Shown here: positions 1-6,746 of the stretch, one piece after another | Layout: every line of letters begins with the position of its first letter | Position numbering within the stretch: the first letter of the stretch is position 1 | NCBI GenBank assembly: GCA_029267975.1 | Contig: JAJUHH010000077.1 | Span: 1 to 9,888, forward strand | Source of the DNA: Clostridiales bacterium | GTDB lineage: Bacteria > Bacillota > Clostridia > Lachnospirales > Lachnospiraceae | Reading direction: 5' to 3' | DNA: 9,888 nt | The notes under the pieces: generated by a model | The model's input: only the letters and a program-made list of their open reading frames with translations | Database searches by the model: none | Told to the model about the DNA's origin: nothing | Translations under genes and position numbers: made by a program

Positions 1-1
1 A

Positions 2-157
2 GTAGCTATTTCTAATCGTTTAGAAAAGAAAACTGATTCAATAACAGACATTCAAAGTAGAGTTGGTTCGTTAGCTGACTCAGTGCAAAGTTTATGGTCT
101 ATAATGAAGGCTATTTGGGTTGATTCGGTTTTATCTGATATTGACTCCTTAAATTAA
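2..157 (+). CDS. 3' end of an unidentified protein (partial, start outside window)
   Basis: The frame is open from the left edge to a TAA at 155-157 and gives 51 residues, beginning VAISNRLEKKTDSITDI and ending VLSDIDSLN. It is rich in Leu, Ile, Ser, Asp and Lys with hydrophobic residues at heptad-like spacing (I..L...T..I..I...V..L..SV..L), which suggests a helical or coiled-coil tail. No domain is recognisable from this fragment. The stop lies 52 bp before the GH2 start, with no obvious terminator between them, so the two genes could be co-transcribed. A small palindrome (CCTTAAATTAAGG, 147-159) covers the stop codon. The evidence is the open frame and plausible composition only; function is unknown. 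Confidence 0.5.
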   Translation, partial: VAISNRLEKKTDSITDIQSRVGSLADSVQSLWSIMKAIWVDSVLSDIDSLN

Positions 158-209
158 GGTGGAAACGCTACATATGATAGGAGATGTATTACAGGAAGGA
201 GGCTTCAGA

Positions 210-2969
210 ATGAAACTACTTGATTTAAGTGGGCAATGGAAGGTTACCATAGATTCTGATACGGTTTATACAGCCATATTACCGGGTACCTTGGATGAGA
301 ATTCCATAGGTTATAAAGACAATAACAAGTATCAATGGAAACCGTCGGAGGTAAGTGAAGAGAATAATAATAATGACACGCAAGGGCGTAAAGAAGTGAT
401 TAAGACAAGACTTACCAGAGCCTTTACCTATGAAGGGCAGGCGGTGTATTGCAGAACATTAGATATAAAGGATCATTCAAAGGAAGATAGAGTTTTTCTA
501 GATGTGGAACGCAGCCGAGATTTGGCTTTGAGACTGAATGGACAGGAGCTGCTTCCTTATGAGCCCGGCACCCTGTCTACTCCTTATGTATTTGAAGTAA
601 CGAAGCATCTATCGGAAAATAATACGATTGAATTGATCTGTGACAATTCATATAAGAACTGGCACCATGATGAAATCGTGTACTCATCAACGGCGACAGA
701 TGAAACCCAGACAAATTGGAATGGGATATTAGGTTATATTCGTTTAAGGTGGGAGAAGCAGGTTTTCATCAAGAGAGTCAGAGTTTATCCCAGAAAATCA
801 AGAATGAGCATTATCCTTGAGATTGATGCTTCCGTTCCATATGCAGGTCTTTTGAGATTGAGTTGTCCTATTTTTGAAGAGGAACTGGTGGAACGTAATA
901 TTTCAATAGATAGCGGAGTTCATACCATCACCTTTGATGATATAGCAATTAGCAAGGACTGTAAGCGGTGGGATGAGTATGAGGGGAATCTGTATGAGTT
1001 ATCTGCTTCGGCGGATGGTATAGCAGAAAAGTGTGTAACATTTGGAGTCCGTGATTTTGAGGATAATGGCAATGGGCGTCTTGCCTTGAATGGAAGAACA
1101 ATTTTTTTACGAAGTGAAGCCAATTGCTGTGTATTCCCCGAAACAGGTCATATGCCCTTATCGGTAAAGGAATGGCTTGATATACTCCAAATCTATAAGT
1201 CCTACGGGATTAACTGTGTCCGCTTCCATTCCCATTGTCCTCCGGAAGCAGCATTTACTGCTGCGGACCAGCTTGGCATCCTGATGCAGCCGGAGCTGTC
1301 CCATTGGAATCCGAACACAGCCTTTGAAGATGAGAAGAGTGTAAGTTATTACCGTATGGAATTAACCCAGATTCTTTTAGCCTATGCAAATCATCCGTCC
1401 TTTGTAATGTTGACCTTTGGTAATGAACTTGCGGCAAATGAAATAGGACATCAGCATATGGATGAGTTGCTTTTCCTGGCTAAGAGCATTGACAGGACAA
1501 GAATGTATGCCAGTGGATCAAATAATCATTATGGTCAGATGGGAGCAGATGCGAACAGTGATTTCTATACCTCGTCAAACTTTCATGATAAGATGCTCAG
1601 AGCTACTTCCAGTCCTATGATCGGTTACCTTAATCAGAATTACCCCAATGCAAAAAGCAATTATAATGATGTAATGGAAGCTATTAGAAAAGAGTATAAA
1701 GGTCCGGTATTCTCATTTGAAGTTGGACAATACGAGGTACTTCCGGACTTTGATGAGATTGAATGCTTTAAAGGAGTTACGATTCCTGATAATTTAAGTA
1801 ACATTAAGCAGGATGTAATTCGAAAAGGATTTATTTCTGACTGGAAGAAGCGTGTTGAAGCAACAGGAGAACTGGCGAAAATTGCATATCGGGAGGAAAT
1901 CGAGGCAGTACTTCGTACAAGATCCCTGTCCGGTATCTCCCTTCTTGGCTTGCAGGATTTCCCGGGACAGGGAACGGCGCTGATTGGAATGCTTAATTCA
2001 CATTTATGCCCAAAGCCATATCCATTTGCGCAGGCGGAAAGCTTCCAGGCCTTCTTCTGTGAGGTACTGCCTATGGCACTCCTTGATAAATATACATATA
2101 CAAATAAGGAAACCCTGACTGCTGTGATCCAGATTGCAAATTACGGGAAGAAAGCTATTCTTGCCCCCACGGTGTACGAACTGAGTAAGGATAATCATAT
2201 CCTTGCCAAGGGAGAACTTCCTGCCATTACTATGCCTTTCGGTGACATAACTGTCATAGGGCAGTTATCAATCTTTTTGGAAGGGGTACAGTCGCCAGAG
2301 AAATTGATGCTAAGACTATCCATTGCCGGGCATAAAAATGAGTACCCCATCTGGGTGTATCCTGATCATCAGAAACTGGATGACAAATATCCAGATGATC
2401 AATATCCTGATAAGCAATATCCTGATGCTCAGAAGCTTGACGACCAAGGTATTGTTATCACAAGAACATTCGCTGAAACTGAGCTTGCATTAGAAAAAGG
2501 GTCTAAGGTTTTCTATACACCTATTTCTGATGAAGAACATTTCCCTCATTCTGTGAAATCACAATTTACAACAGATTTTTGGTCGGTGGGAACCTTCCCG
2601 GAGCAAAGCGGTTGTATGGGATGCTTGATTGAAACGTCTCATCCCATATTTAAAGAATTTCCCACCGAAAGCCATACGAACTGGCAGTGGTGGCCTATGA
2701 CTAGGAGGCGGGCAATTATCCTACCCGATACCATCAAACCAATTGTTACCGTTTTGGATAGCTATGCAAGACTTCGCAACATGGCATTATTGTTTGAGTG
2801 TAATGTGGGGAAGGGGAAACTGATTGTCAGCAGCATGGGACTGCTGGAACAGCAGAACTATCCTGAAGTCAGGGCATTCACTCACGCAATCATTCATTAT
2901 ATGAAATCTGATCATTTTATACCAAAACAGGATATGACAATAGAGGAGCTTGGGAATATCTTAGCTTAA
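210..2969 (+). CDS. Glycoside hydrolase family 2 protein (beta-galactosidase/beta-glucuronidase-like), cytoplasmic
   Basis: This is a 919-residue retaining beta-glycosidase of the GH2 type; the exact sugar cannot be read from sequence. Residues about 1-185 form the N-terminal sugar-binding jelly roll (it contains ILPGTLDENSIGYKD, typical of the family). About 185-280 is the Ig-like linker domain and about 285-600 the TIM barrel. The predicted acid/base is Glu406 in FGNEL and the predicted nucleophile Glu504 in FSFEVGQY. The C-terminal part (about 600-919) includes a repeat linker (717-746) and a region with HPIFKEFPTESHTNWQWW, seen in long GH2 proteins. No signal peptide is visible, so it probably acts in the cytoplasm on imported oligosaccharides. 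The frame could begin at GTG 159, but ATG 210 is preferred because AGGAAGGAGG (193-202) lies 7 nt upstream and the family's MKLLDLSGQW start follows. No transporter or sugar regulator is adjacent. Confidence 0.9.
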   Translation: MKLLDLSGQWKVTIDSDTVYTAILPGTLDENSIGYKDNNKYQWKPSEVSEENNNNDTQGRKEVIKTRLTRAFTYEGQAVYCRTLDIKDHSKEDRVFLDVERSRDLALRLNGQELLPYEPGTLSTPYVFEVTKHLSENNTIELICDNSYKNWHHDEIVYSSTATDETQTNWNGILGYIRLRWEKQVFIKRVRVYPRKSRMSIILEIDASVPYAGLLRLSCPIFEEELVERNISIDSGVHTITFDDIAISKDCKRWDEYEGNLYELSASADGIAEKCVTFGVRDFEDNGNGRLALNGRTIFLRSEANCCVFPETGHMPLSVKEWLDILQIYKSYGINCVRFHSHCPPEAAFTAADQLGILMQPELSHWNPNTAFEDEKSVSYYRMELTQILLAYANHPSFVMLTFGNELAANEIGHQHMDELLFLAKSIDRTRMYASGSNNHYGQMGADANSDFYTSSNFHDKMLRATSSPMIGYLNQNYPNAKSNYNDVMEAIRKEYKGPVFSFEVGQYEVLPDFDEIECFKGVTIPDNLSNIKQDVIRKGFISDWKKRVEATGELAKIAYREEIEAVLRTRSLSGISLLGLQDFPGQGTALIGMLNSHLCPKPYPFAQAESFQAFFCEVLPMALLDKYTYTNKETLTAVIQIANYGKKAILAPTVYELSKDNHILAKGELPAITMPFGDITVIGQLSIFLEGVQSPEKLMLRLSIAGHKNEYPIWVYPDHQKLDDKYPDDQYPDKQYPDAQKLDDQGIVITRTFAETELALEKGSKVFYTPISDEEHFPHSVKSQFTTDFWSVGTFPEQSGCMGCLIETSHPIFKEFPTESHTNWQWWPMTRRRAIILPDTIKPIVTVLDSYARLRNMALLFECNVGKGKLIVSSMGLLEQQNYPEVRAFTHAIIHYMKSDHFIPKQDMTIEELGNILA
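2358..2447 (+). repeat. In-frame pentapeptide tandem repeat inside the GH2 gene
   Basis: Six consecutive 15-bp units encode residues 717-746 of the GH2 enzyme: YPDHQ, KLDDK, YPDDQ, YPDKQ, YPDAQ, KLDDQ. Four units follow YPDxQ and two follow KLDD(K/Q), in the order A-B-A-A-A-B. The DNA copies differ at wobble positions (TATCCTGAT against TATCCAGAT), so the array is not very recent or is held in frame by selection. It is strongly acidic and hydrophilic and sits between C-terminal domains, so it is probably a flexible linker. I infer slippage-type expansion; the repeat itself is directly visible. Confidence 0.85.
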
Positions 2970-2970
2970 G

Positions 2971-2987
2971 CGTGATATGATATCACG
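2971..2987. terminator. Palindrome in the 25-bp convergent gap, possible weak bidirectional terminator
   Basis: CGTGATATGATATCACG is a perfect inverted repeat (8-bp arms around a single base, or about a 6-bp stem with a 5-nt loop in RNA). It lies between the GH2 stop (2969) and the aroC stop (2995), which is where a shared terminator for convergent genes would sit. There is no U-tract on either strand and the stem is AT-rich, so it is at best a weak intrinsic terminator. Confidence 0.4.
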
Positions 2988-2994
2988 ATTGCAG

Positions 2995-4107
2995 TCACTC
3001 ATCCTTTCTAGAGTAGAACTCCTTGATCCAGTCCATTCTGGCTGTCATGCCCTGGAAGAGATGATCTACCAGAGTTATTGCAACCATTGCCTCCACCACG
3101 ACCACTGCCCTTGGTACGATGATGGGATCATGCCGACCCTGGACCGCAACCACGATATTTTCCTTATTTTTATTTACCGTGGCTTGCGGCCGGGCAATAG
3201 AGGCTGTGGGTTTAACGGCAGCCCGCAGGATGATATCTGCTCCGTCACTTAAGCCTCCCAGGATGCCTCCTGCATGATTGCTAAGCTTCGTAAGCTTTTT
3301 ATTATCATCGTAATAGAAGGAATCATTGTTGTCATAACCGGTACTGAGGGCAGCAGTAAAGCCATCCCCGATTTCTACGCCCTTGATCGCTCCTATGGAC
3401 ATCACAGCCTGGGCCAGTGCGGCATCCAGCTTATCAAATACCGGCTGTCCTATTCCGGCAGGCATCCCTGATACAATGCATTCTATCACGCCGCCGGTGG
3501 AATTATGGTCCTCCATCAGCTGCTGTAAATAAGCCTCCGCCTTGGCAGAAGCCTCGGGATCCGGCATATTTAAGGGACTCTGACGGACAAATTCCTTCTG
3601 ACATTTGGAATAGTTAATGGAGATGGCTCCAATGGACTTGGTATAGGTATAGATACTAATGCCCAATTCCTTAAGGATTGCTGCCGCAATTGCACCTGCC
3701 GCCACTCTTCCTGAGGTTTCACGGCCGGAGGACCGTCCGCCGCCCCGGTAATCCCGGAAGCCATACTTTTGATCATAGGTATAGTCTGCGTGTCCGGGAC
3801 GGTAAAACTTAGCGATTTCAGAATAATCATAGGGACGATGATTCTCATTGTAGATCACCAGGGATATCGGCGTACCTGTAGTACGGCCTTCAAAGATACC
3901 TGATAAGATGGTAAGGCGATCATTTTCCTTACGGGGAGTAGCATATTGGGTCTGGCCGGGCTTTCTCCGATCCAAATATGCCTGAATCATCTCTTCATTC
4001 AGGGGCAGGCCTGCCGGGCAGCCGTCCACCACAACTCCGATTCCGGCTCCATGGGATTCTCCCCAGGTAGATATGACAAAGGATTTACCGAATACTGATC
4101 CTGACAA
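2995..4107 (-). CDS. aroC: Chorismate synthase
   Basis: This 370-residue cytoplasmic enzyme converts 5-enolpyruvylshikimate-3-phosphate to chorismate using reduced FMN, the last common step to aromatic amino acids and folate. Family hallmarks are clear: the N-terminal SGSVFGKSFVISTWGESHG with invariant His19, RPGHADYTYDQKYG with invariant His106, then the Arg/Ser-rich FMN/substrate signature GGGRSSGRETSGRVAAG (about 122-138), and a C-terminal GRHDPIIVPRAVVVVEAM block. Length is normal. The start is TTG (4107-4105), chosen because the family begins exactly at MSG and because GGAGGAG (4119-4113) lies 5 nt upstream; no in-frame ATG is available there. It follows the LURP-one gene by 37 bp on the same strand without a terminator, so co-transcription is likely. 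No other shikimate genes are in the window. Confidence 0.97.
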   Translation of the reverse strand: MSGSVFGKSFVISTWGESHGAGIGVVVDGCPAGLPLNEEMIQAYLDRRKPGQTQYATPRKENDRLTILSGIFEGRTTGTPISLVIYNENHRPYDYSEIAKFYRPGHADYTYDQKYGFRDYRGGGRSSGRETSGRVAAGAIAAAILKELGISIYTYTKSIGAISINYSKCQKEFVRQSPLNMPDPEASAKAEAYLQQLMEDHNSTGGVIECIVSGMPAGIGQPVFDKLDAALAQAVMSIGAIKGVEIGDGFTAALSTGYDNNDSFYYDDNKKLTKLSNHAGGILGGLSDGADIILRAAVKPTASIARPQATVNKNKENIVVAVQGRHDPIIVPRAVVVVEAMVAITLVDHLFQGMTARMDWIKEFYSRKDE

Positions 4108-4144
4108 AACATCTCCTCCAATCTATTAATCAATTTATGAATGA

Positions 4145-4618
4145 CTAATCCGAGCTTTGGGCAAGAGCACAATCCACAGCCAGGGCCACACAGAGGCATA
4201 AAAGCTCCTTACCGGGATCATAGATCTCAAGCTCGTAGCTGTCTCCCCAGGTGAACCATGCCTTACTAAGTCTCATGATATCACGTCTACCATCATACAT
4301 GACATAGTTGTGGGACCAAAAATCCCCCTTCATCTGCCAGGGGAGCCCCTCGACATGATAGGATGGCTGAAAAAATGAAATTTCCTTCACCACAGTAGCA
4401 ACAGTTACCCCATTGATCTCCACAATATATCTTGGCAGCCAGGACATGATTTTTTGCTGGATAAAGGCCACTTCCTGCCCTGAACGGTTGAATATGTGAA
4501 GCTTTTTCCCCCAGGAAAACAGTTCACCCTCAACATAATAGCGGGTATTCCCATATTCATCGGCAATACTAAATTTATCTGCCCAGGAAAATACCTTTTG
4601 CTTCATATAAAGTTTCAT
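4145..4618 (-). CDS. LURP-one-related (YxjI/DUF567-like) protein
   Basis: This 157-residue protein has the pattern of the LURP-one-related/Tubby-like fold. It starts MKLYMKQKVFSWADKFSI, followed by repeated beta-strand motifs with matching turns: YYVEGELFSWGKKLHIF, VAFIQQKIMSWLPRYIVEI, YHVEGLPWQMKGDFWSHNY and ISKAWFTWGDSYELEI-like segments (residues about 1-135). Bacterial members are small, cytoplasmic or membrane-associated proteins of uncertain function; a phospholipid scramblase-like relation is known from fold comparison only. No signal peptide or membrane helix is seen, though the tail CLCVALAVDCALA is hydrophobic. The ATG at 4618 has an ideal AAGGAGG (4632-4626) 7 nt upstream. It is probably the first gene of an operon with aroC. 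Confidence 0.8.
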   Translation of the reverse strand: MKLYMKQKVFSWADKFSIADEYGNTRYYVEGELFSWGKKLHIFNRSGQEVAFIQQKIMSWLPRYIVEINGVTVATVVKEISFFQPSYHVEGLPWQMKGDFWSHNYVMYDGRRDIMRLSKAWFTWGDSYELEIYDPGKELLCLCVALAVDCALAQSSD

Positions 4619-4652
4619 CCCAAATCCTCCTTAATTATTCTACTTATCTAAA

Positions 4653-4681
4653 ATAATATAGAAAAATAATAGGATTGTCAT
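4653..4681 (-). promoter_or_regulatory. Candidate sigma-A promoter for the LURP-one/aroC operon
   Basis: On the minus strand, ATGACA (4681-4676, 5 of 6 to the -35 consensus) is followed after 17 bp by TATTAT (4658-4653, 5 of 6 to the -10 consensus). It would start transcription near 4646, about 14 nt before the AAGGAGG. The region is very AT-rich, so chance matches are common. Confidence 0.45.
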
Positions 4682-4989
4682 CTTATTCTTTCATTAGAAT
4701 CTTGTTAAGTATTTCTCATGCAGATCGTGCATGCAGCTTGCTAACTCCAATCGGATGGATGCAGCAATCGGTATACCTTAAGCGGCAAGTGCAGTATTTT
4801 CATCATCTTGCAGAATTAAATGAACGATTAGAACTTGAGCGAATAAGTGGATTTGGAGTATAATTCTTTTCAAGCGGATAAATACAAGCCCAATCGGGCA
4901 ATATTGTGGAACTCAACTACAGCAAGGAAGAAGTAGGAAATCTTATAGCAAAAATGCGGGAAGCAGATGAGAGAGGAAGGATTTTTTAA
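4675..4989 (+). pseudogene. Possible decayed coding remnant, product unknown
   Basis: The roughly 500 bp between the divergent genes holds no intact gene. One plus-strand frame is open from 4675 to a TAA at 4861, is stopped again at 4879, and then stays open to a TAA at 4987. The last piece reads like a real protein tail (from GTG 4906: VELNYSKEEVGNLIAKMR, then EADERGRIF), and the piece before the first stop ends HHLAELNERLELERISGFGV. Both fragments share a frame, which fits a gene broken by stop codons. Neither has a ribosome binding site. The tail loosely recalls the C-termini of some methyltransferases, but this is only an impression. An inverted repeat (CATGCA-GATCG-TGCATG, 4717-4733) lies inside. 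It could equally be non-coding DNA. Confidence 0.25.
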
Positions 4990-5018
4990 TGATATCAATA
5001 ATTTTATGAAATAACATC

Positions 5019-5047
5019 TTCTAAACCTGATAAATTCTTGCTACAAT
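5019..5047 (+). promoter_or_regulatory. Candidate extended -10 promoter for the histidine phosphatase gene
   Basis: TACAAT at 5042-5047 is preceded by TGC, giving an extended -10 (TGCTACAAT). Seventeen bp upstream is a poor -35, TTCTAA (5019-5024). Transcription would begin about 60 nt before the ATG at 5117. The -10 is good and the -35 weak, which is usual for extended -10 promoters. Confidence 0.5.
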
Positions 5048-5116
5048 AAAAATGTTCCGTAACAGGAGCAAAGGTTTCATATGCTAATAGGATACATACA
5101 GAAAAGAGGAAGCAAC

Positions 5117-5845
5117 ATGAAATTATTGATTATTCGTCATGGAGATCCCAATTACTCCATTGATTCTTTAACTGAAAAAGGTTGGAAGGAAGCAGAGCTT
5201 TTATCAAATAGGATTGCAGCCTTGGAAGTGAAGGAGTTTTATATTTCCCCCTTGGGAAGAGCAAAGGATACGGCATCACTTACCCTGAAGAAAATGAATC
5301 GGGAAGGGAAGATACTTCCCTGGCTCAGAGAGTTTCACGCACCTGTGATTGATGCAAGCACAGGGAAAGAACGTCTGCCGTGGGACTTTTTGCCTGAGGA
5401 TTGGACAGCAATCGAGGAGTATTATGATAAGAAGCTCTGGCATACAACAGCAGTTATGCAGTCCGGTAAGGTGATTGAGGAAGCCCAGCGTGTCTATCAG
5501 GGAATAGATGAAATTCTAAAAGTGCATGGATATGAGAGGGAGGGAAACTTGTACCGTGCAGTAGAGCCTAATAATGATACCATTGTACTCTTTTGCCATT
5601 TAGGGGTTCAGTGCGTCATCCTCAGCCATCTCCTGGGAATATCACCCATTGTATTATTGCATGGACTGTGCGCAGCTCCTACTTCGGTAACAACTTTAGT
5701 TAGTGAGGAAAGAAGAAAAGGAATTGCATATTTTCGGATGAGCTCCTTTGGTGATACTTCGCATTTATATGCAGCAGGAGAAGAGCCGGCATTTGCGGGA
5801 AGATTTTGTGAAACCTACGATAACCTGGACCAAAGGCATGACTAA
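5117..5845 (+). CDS. Histidine phosphatase family protein (phosphoglycerate mutase-like)
   Basis: A 242-residue cytoplasmic branch-1 histidine phosphatase; the substrate is unknown. The phospho-accepting His8 is in the N-terminal LLIIRHGDP motif (Arg7 supports it). Arg48 is in SPLGRAKDTA, the likely proton donor is Glu72 in LREFHAP, and the second catalytic His161 is in VLFCHLG. All core residues are present, so it should be active. It is longer than minimal family members because of an insertion at about 75-135 containing LPWDFLPEDW and an extended C-terminal tail. The start at 5117 is preferred over an upstream in-frame ATG (5081) because MKLLIIRHG is the usual N-terminus and AAGAGGA (5104-5110) lies 6 nt upstream. 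The DUF2726 gene follows 73 bp later on the same strand with no clear terminator between them. Confidence 0.9.
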   Translation: MKLLIIRHGDPNYSIDSLTEKGWKEAELLSNRIAALEVKEFYISPLGRAKDTASLTLKKMNREGKILPWLREFHAPVIDASTGKERLPWDFLPEDWTAIEEYYDKKLWHTTAVMQSGKVIEEAQRVYQGIDEILKVHGYEREGNLYRAVEPNNDTIVLFCHLGVQCVILSHLLGISPIVLLHGLCAAPTSVTTLVSEERRKGIAYFRMSSFGDTSHLYAAGEEPAFAGRFCETYDNLDQRHD

Positions 5846-5918
5846 CAATTAAGCTGCATCCGACATCGTTTTTTGAGAGGACTGTTATACAATCGACCAG
5901 AATTATATTATACTTGCA

Positions 5919-6350
5919 ATGATAGCACTAATCGCTTTACTTATCGTTATTGTAGTTCACCGTAATAGAGCATTTCCTTATAAAACAACCTATCTGCTTT
6001 CAAAGAGTGAAAGCGCTTTTTACAGCTCACTGAAGCTTGTCTGCGATAAGTATGGGTATGTAATCTGTCCCAAGGTTGGCTTAAAGGATTTTATTGTTGT
6101 GACCAGAAAAAAAGATTATATAAAGTGGTTTCGTAAGATATCACAGAAGCATGTTGATTTTCTTATTTGTGATAAAAACCTCAGACCGATTATGGCCATA
6201 GAACTTGATGACAGCAGCCATGATCTGGAGAAGGCCAGGAAAAATGATGAATTTAAAGATGCTTTATATAAGCATTTGAATTTTCCTTTAAAACGTGTAA
6301 AAGCTGCATCCTACTATCGATATCAGGATATTGATTCTCTTTTTTCCTGA
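5919..6350 (+). CDS. DUF2726 domain protein with N-terminal membrane anchor; start uncertain
   Basis: The 143-residue protein begins with a single hydrophobic helix (residues about 2-13, IALIALLIVIVV) followed by basic residues, so the C-terminal domain should face the cytoplasm. Residues about 25-130 match the DUF2726 pattern: LLSKSESAFYSSL, VICPKVGLKDFIVV, KHVDFLICD (77-85) and AIELDDSSHD (93-102). The HVDF...IELDD.SH arrangement resembles Vsr/DUF559-type nuclease-fold proteins, so a nucleic-acid role is possible but unproven. The start is doubtful: ATG 5919 has no ribosome binding site, and the hydrophobic stretch continues upstream in frame (IILA) as far as a TGA at 5874-5876 with no ATG, GTG or TTG. 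GAGAGGA at 5875-5881 is too far from ATG 5919. Either a rare start (ATC 5892 or ATT 5907) is used or the true start was lost. Confidence 0.75.
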   Translation: MIALIALLIVIVVHRNRAFPYKTTYLLSKSESAFYSSLKLVCDKYGYVICPKVGLKDFIVVTRKKDYIKWFRKISQKHVDFLICDKNLRPIMAIELDDSSHDLEKARKNDEFKDALYKHLNFPLKRVKAASYYRYQDIDSLFS

Positions 6351-6422
6351 GAATAGCGGGCAGTGATAAACACCTTTTTGCACTGAACCATTCATTGTTG
6401 CAATAAAATAATCTTTATTACA

Positions 6423-6463
6423 TTTATAGGATTAGCTTAATAAGATTAGTTTATAGGATTAGC
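6423..6463. repeat. 14-bp direct repeat before the terminator
   Basis: TTTATAGGATTAGC occurs at 6423-6436 and again at 6450-6463, exactly 27 bp apart. A partial copy (AAGATTAG) lies between them at 6442-6449. The pair is in the non-coding stretch between the DUF2726 stop and the terminator at 6466. The rest of 6351-6465 is AT-rich with no gene. The role is unknown; it may be a local duplication. Confidence 0.7.
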
Positions 6464-6465
6464 AG

Positions 6466-6500
6466 AAAGACTTGTGTCTGTGAAGATACAAGTCTTTTTT
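6466..6500 (+). terminator. Rho-independent terminator
   Basis: A perfect 10-bp stem, AAAGACTTGT (6466-6475) and ACAAGTCTTT (6488-6497), with a 12-nt loop, runs into a T-tract (6495-6500). It lies 115 bp after the DUF2726 stop and would end the phosphatase/DUF2726 transcript, insulating the gene at 6747. The following stretch (6501-6643) holds no recognisable gene or RNA. Confidence 0.85.
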
Positions 6501-6643
6501 ATGTGATTAGTATCTTGCTTTCTTATGTGAGTTCCAGACTGAGATTAATAAAGATTTCTGCTGCTTCTATGGTAACAGTTCAGGTAAGCTATTGTGCTGC
6601 TGCCTTCCGTACCTTTTACTACTAATTGCTTCAGAACAAATGT

Positions 6644-6671
6644 TTGCATATGGCAAAAAATGTGATATAAT
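6644..6671 (+). promoter_or_regulatory. Promoter for the 526-residue protein gene
   Basis: TTGCAT (6644-6649, 4 of 6 to the -35) and a perfect TATAAT (6666-6671) are separated by 16 bp. The -10 is extended by a TG one base upstream (TGATATAAT). The predicted start point near 6678 leaves a leader of about 70 nt before ATG 6747. The ribosome binding site AAGGGGG (6734-6740) is 6 nt before the ATG. Confidence 0.75.
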
Positions 6672-6746
6672 AGGAAAAGAGTTACAAGCCTAACTTCCAA
6701 TGCGATATTTATGATATAAGGTAAAGTAAAACTAAGGGGGATTATA

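Noticed and set aside
159..209. GTG 159 as the GH2 start
   Set aside because: It has no ribosome binding site, while ATG 210 has AGGAAGGAGG at ideal distance and matches the family N-terminus.
920..2198. Minus-strand open frames inside the GH2 gene
   Set aside because: They are antisense to a well-supported GH2 domain protein and show no motif or start signal.
2977..3617. Several plus-strand open frames across 2977-3617
   Set aside because: They lie opposite the clearly conserved aroC coding sequence, have no ribosome binding sites and give low-complexity, non-protein-like translations.
4889..4900. GCCC-AATC-GGGC mini hairpin as a terminator
   Set aside because: The stem is only 4 bp and no T-tract follows.
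6423..6463. CRISPR-like direct repeats
   Set aside because: There are only two 14-bp copies, no spacer regularity beyond one interval, and no cas genes.
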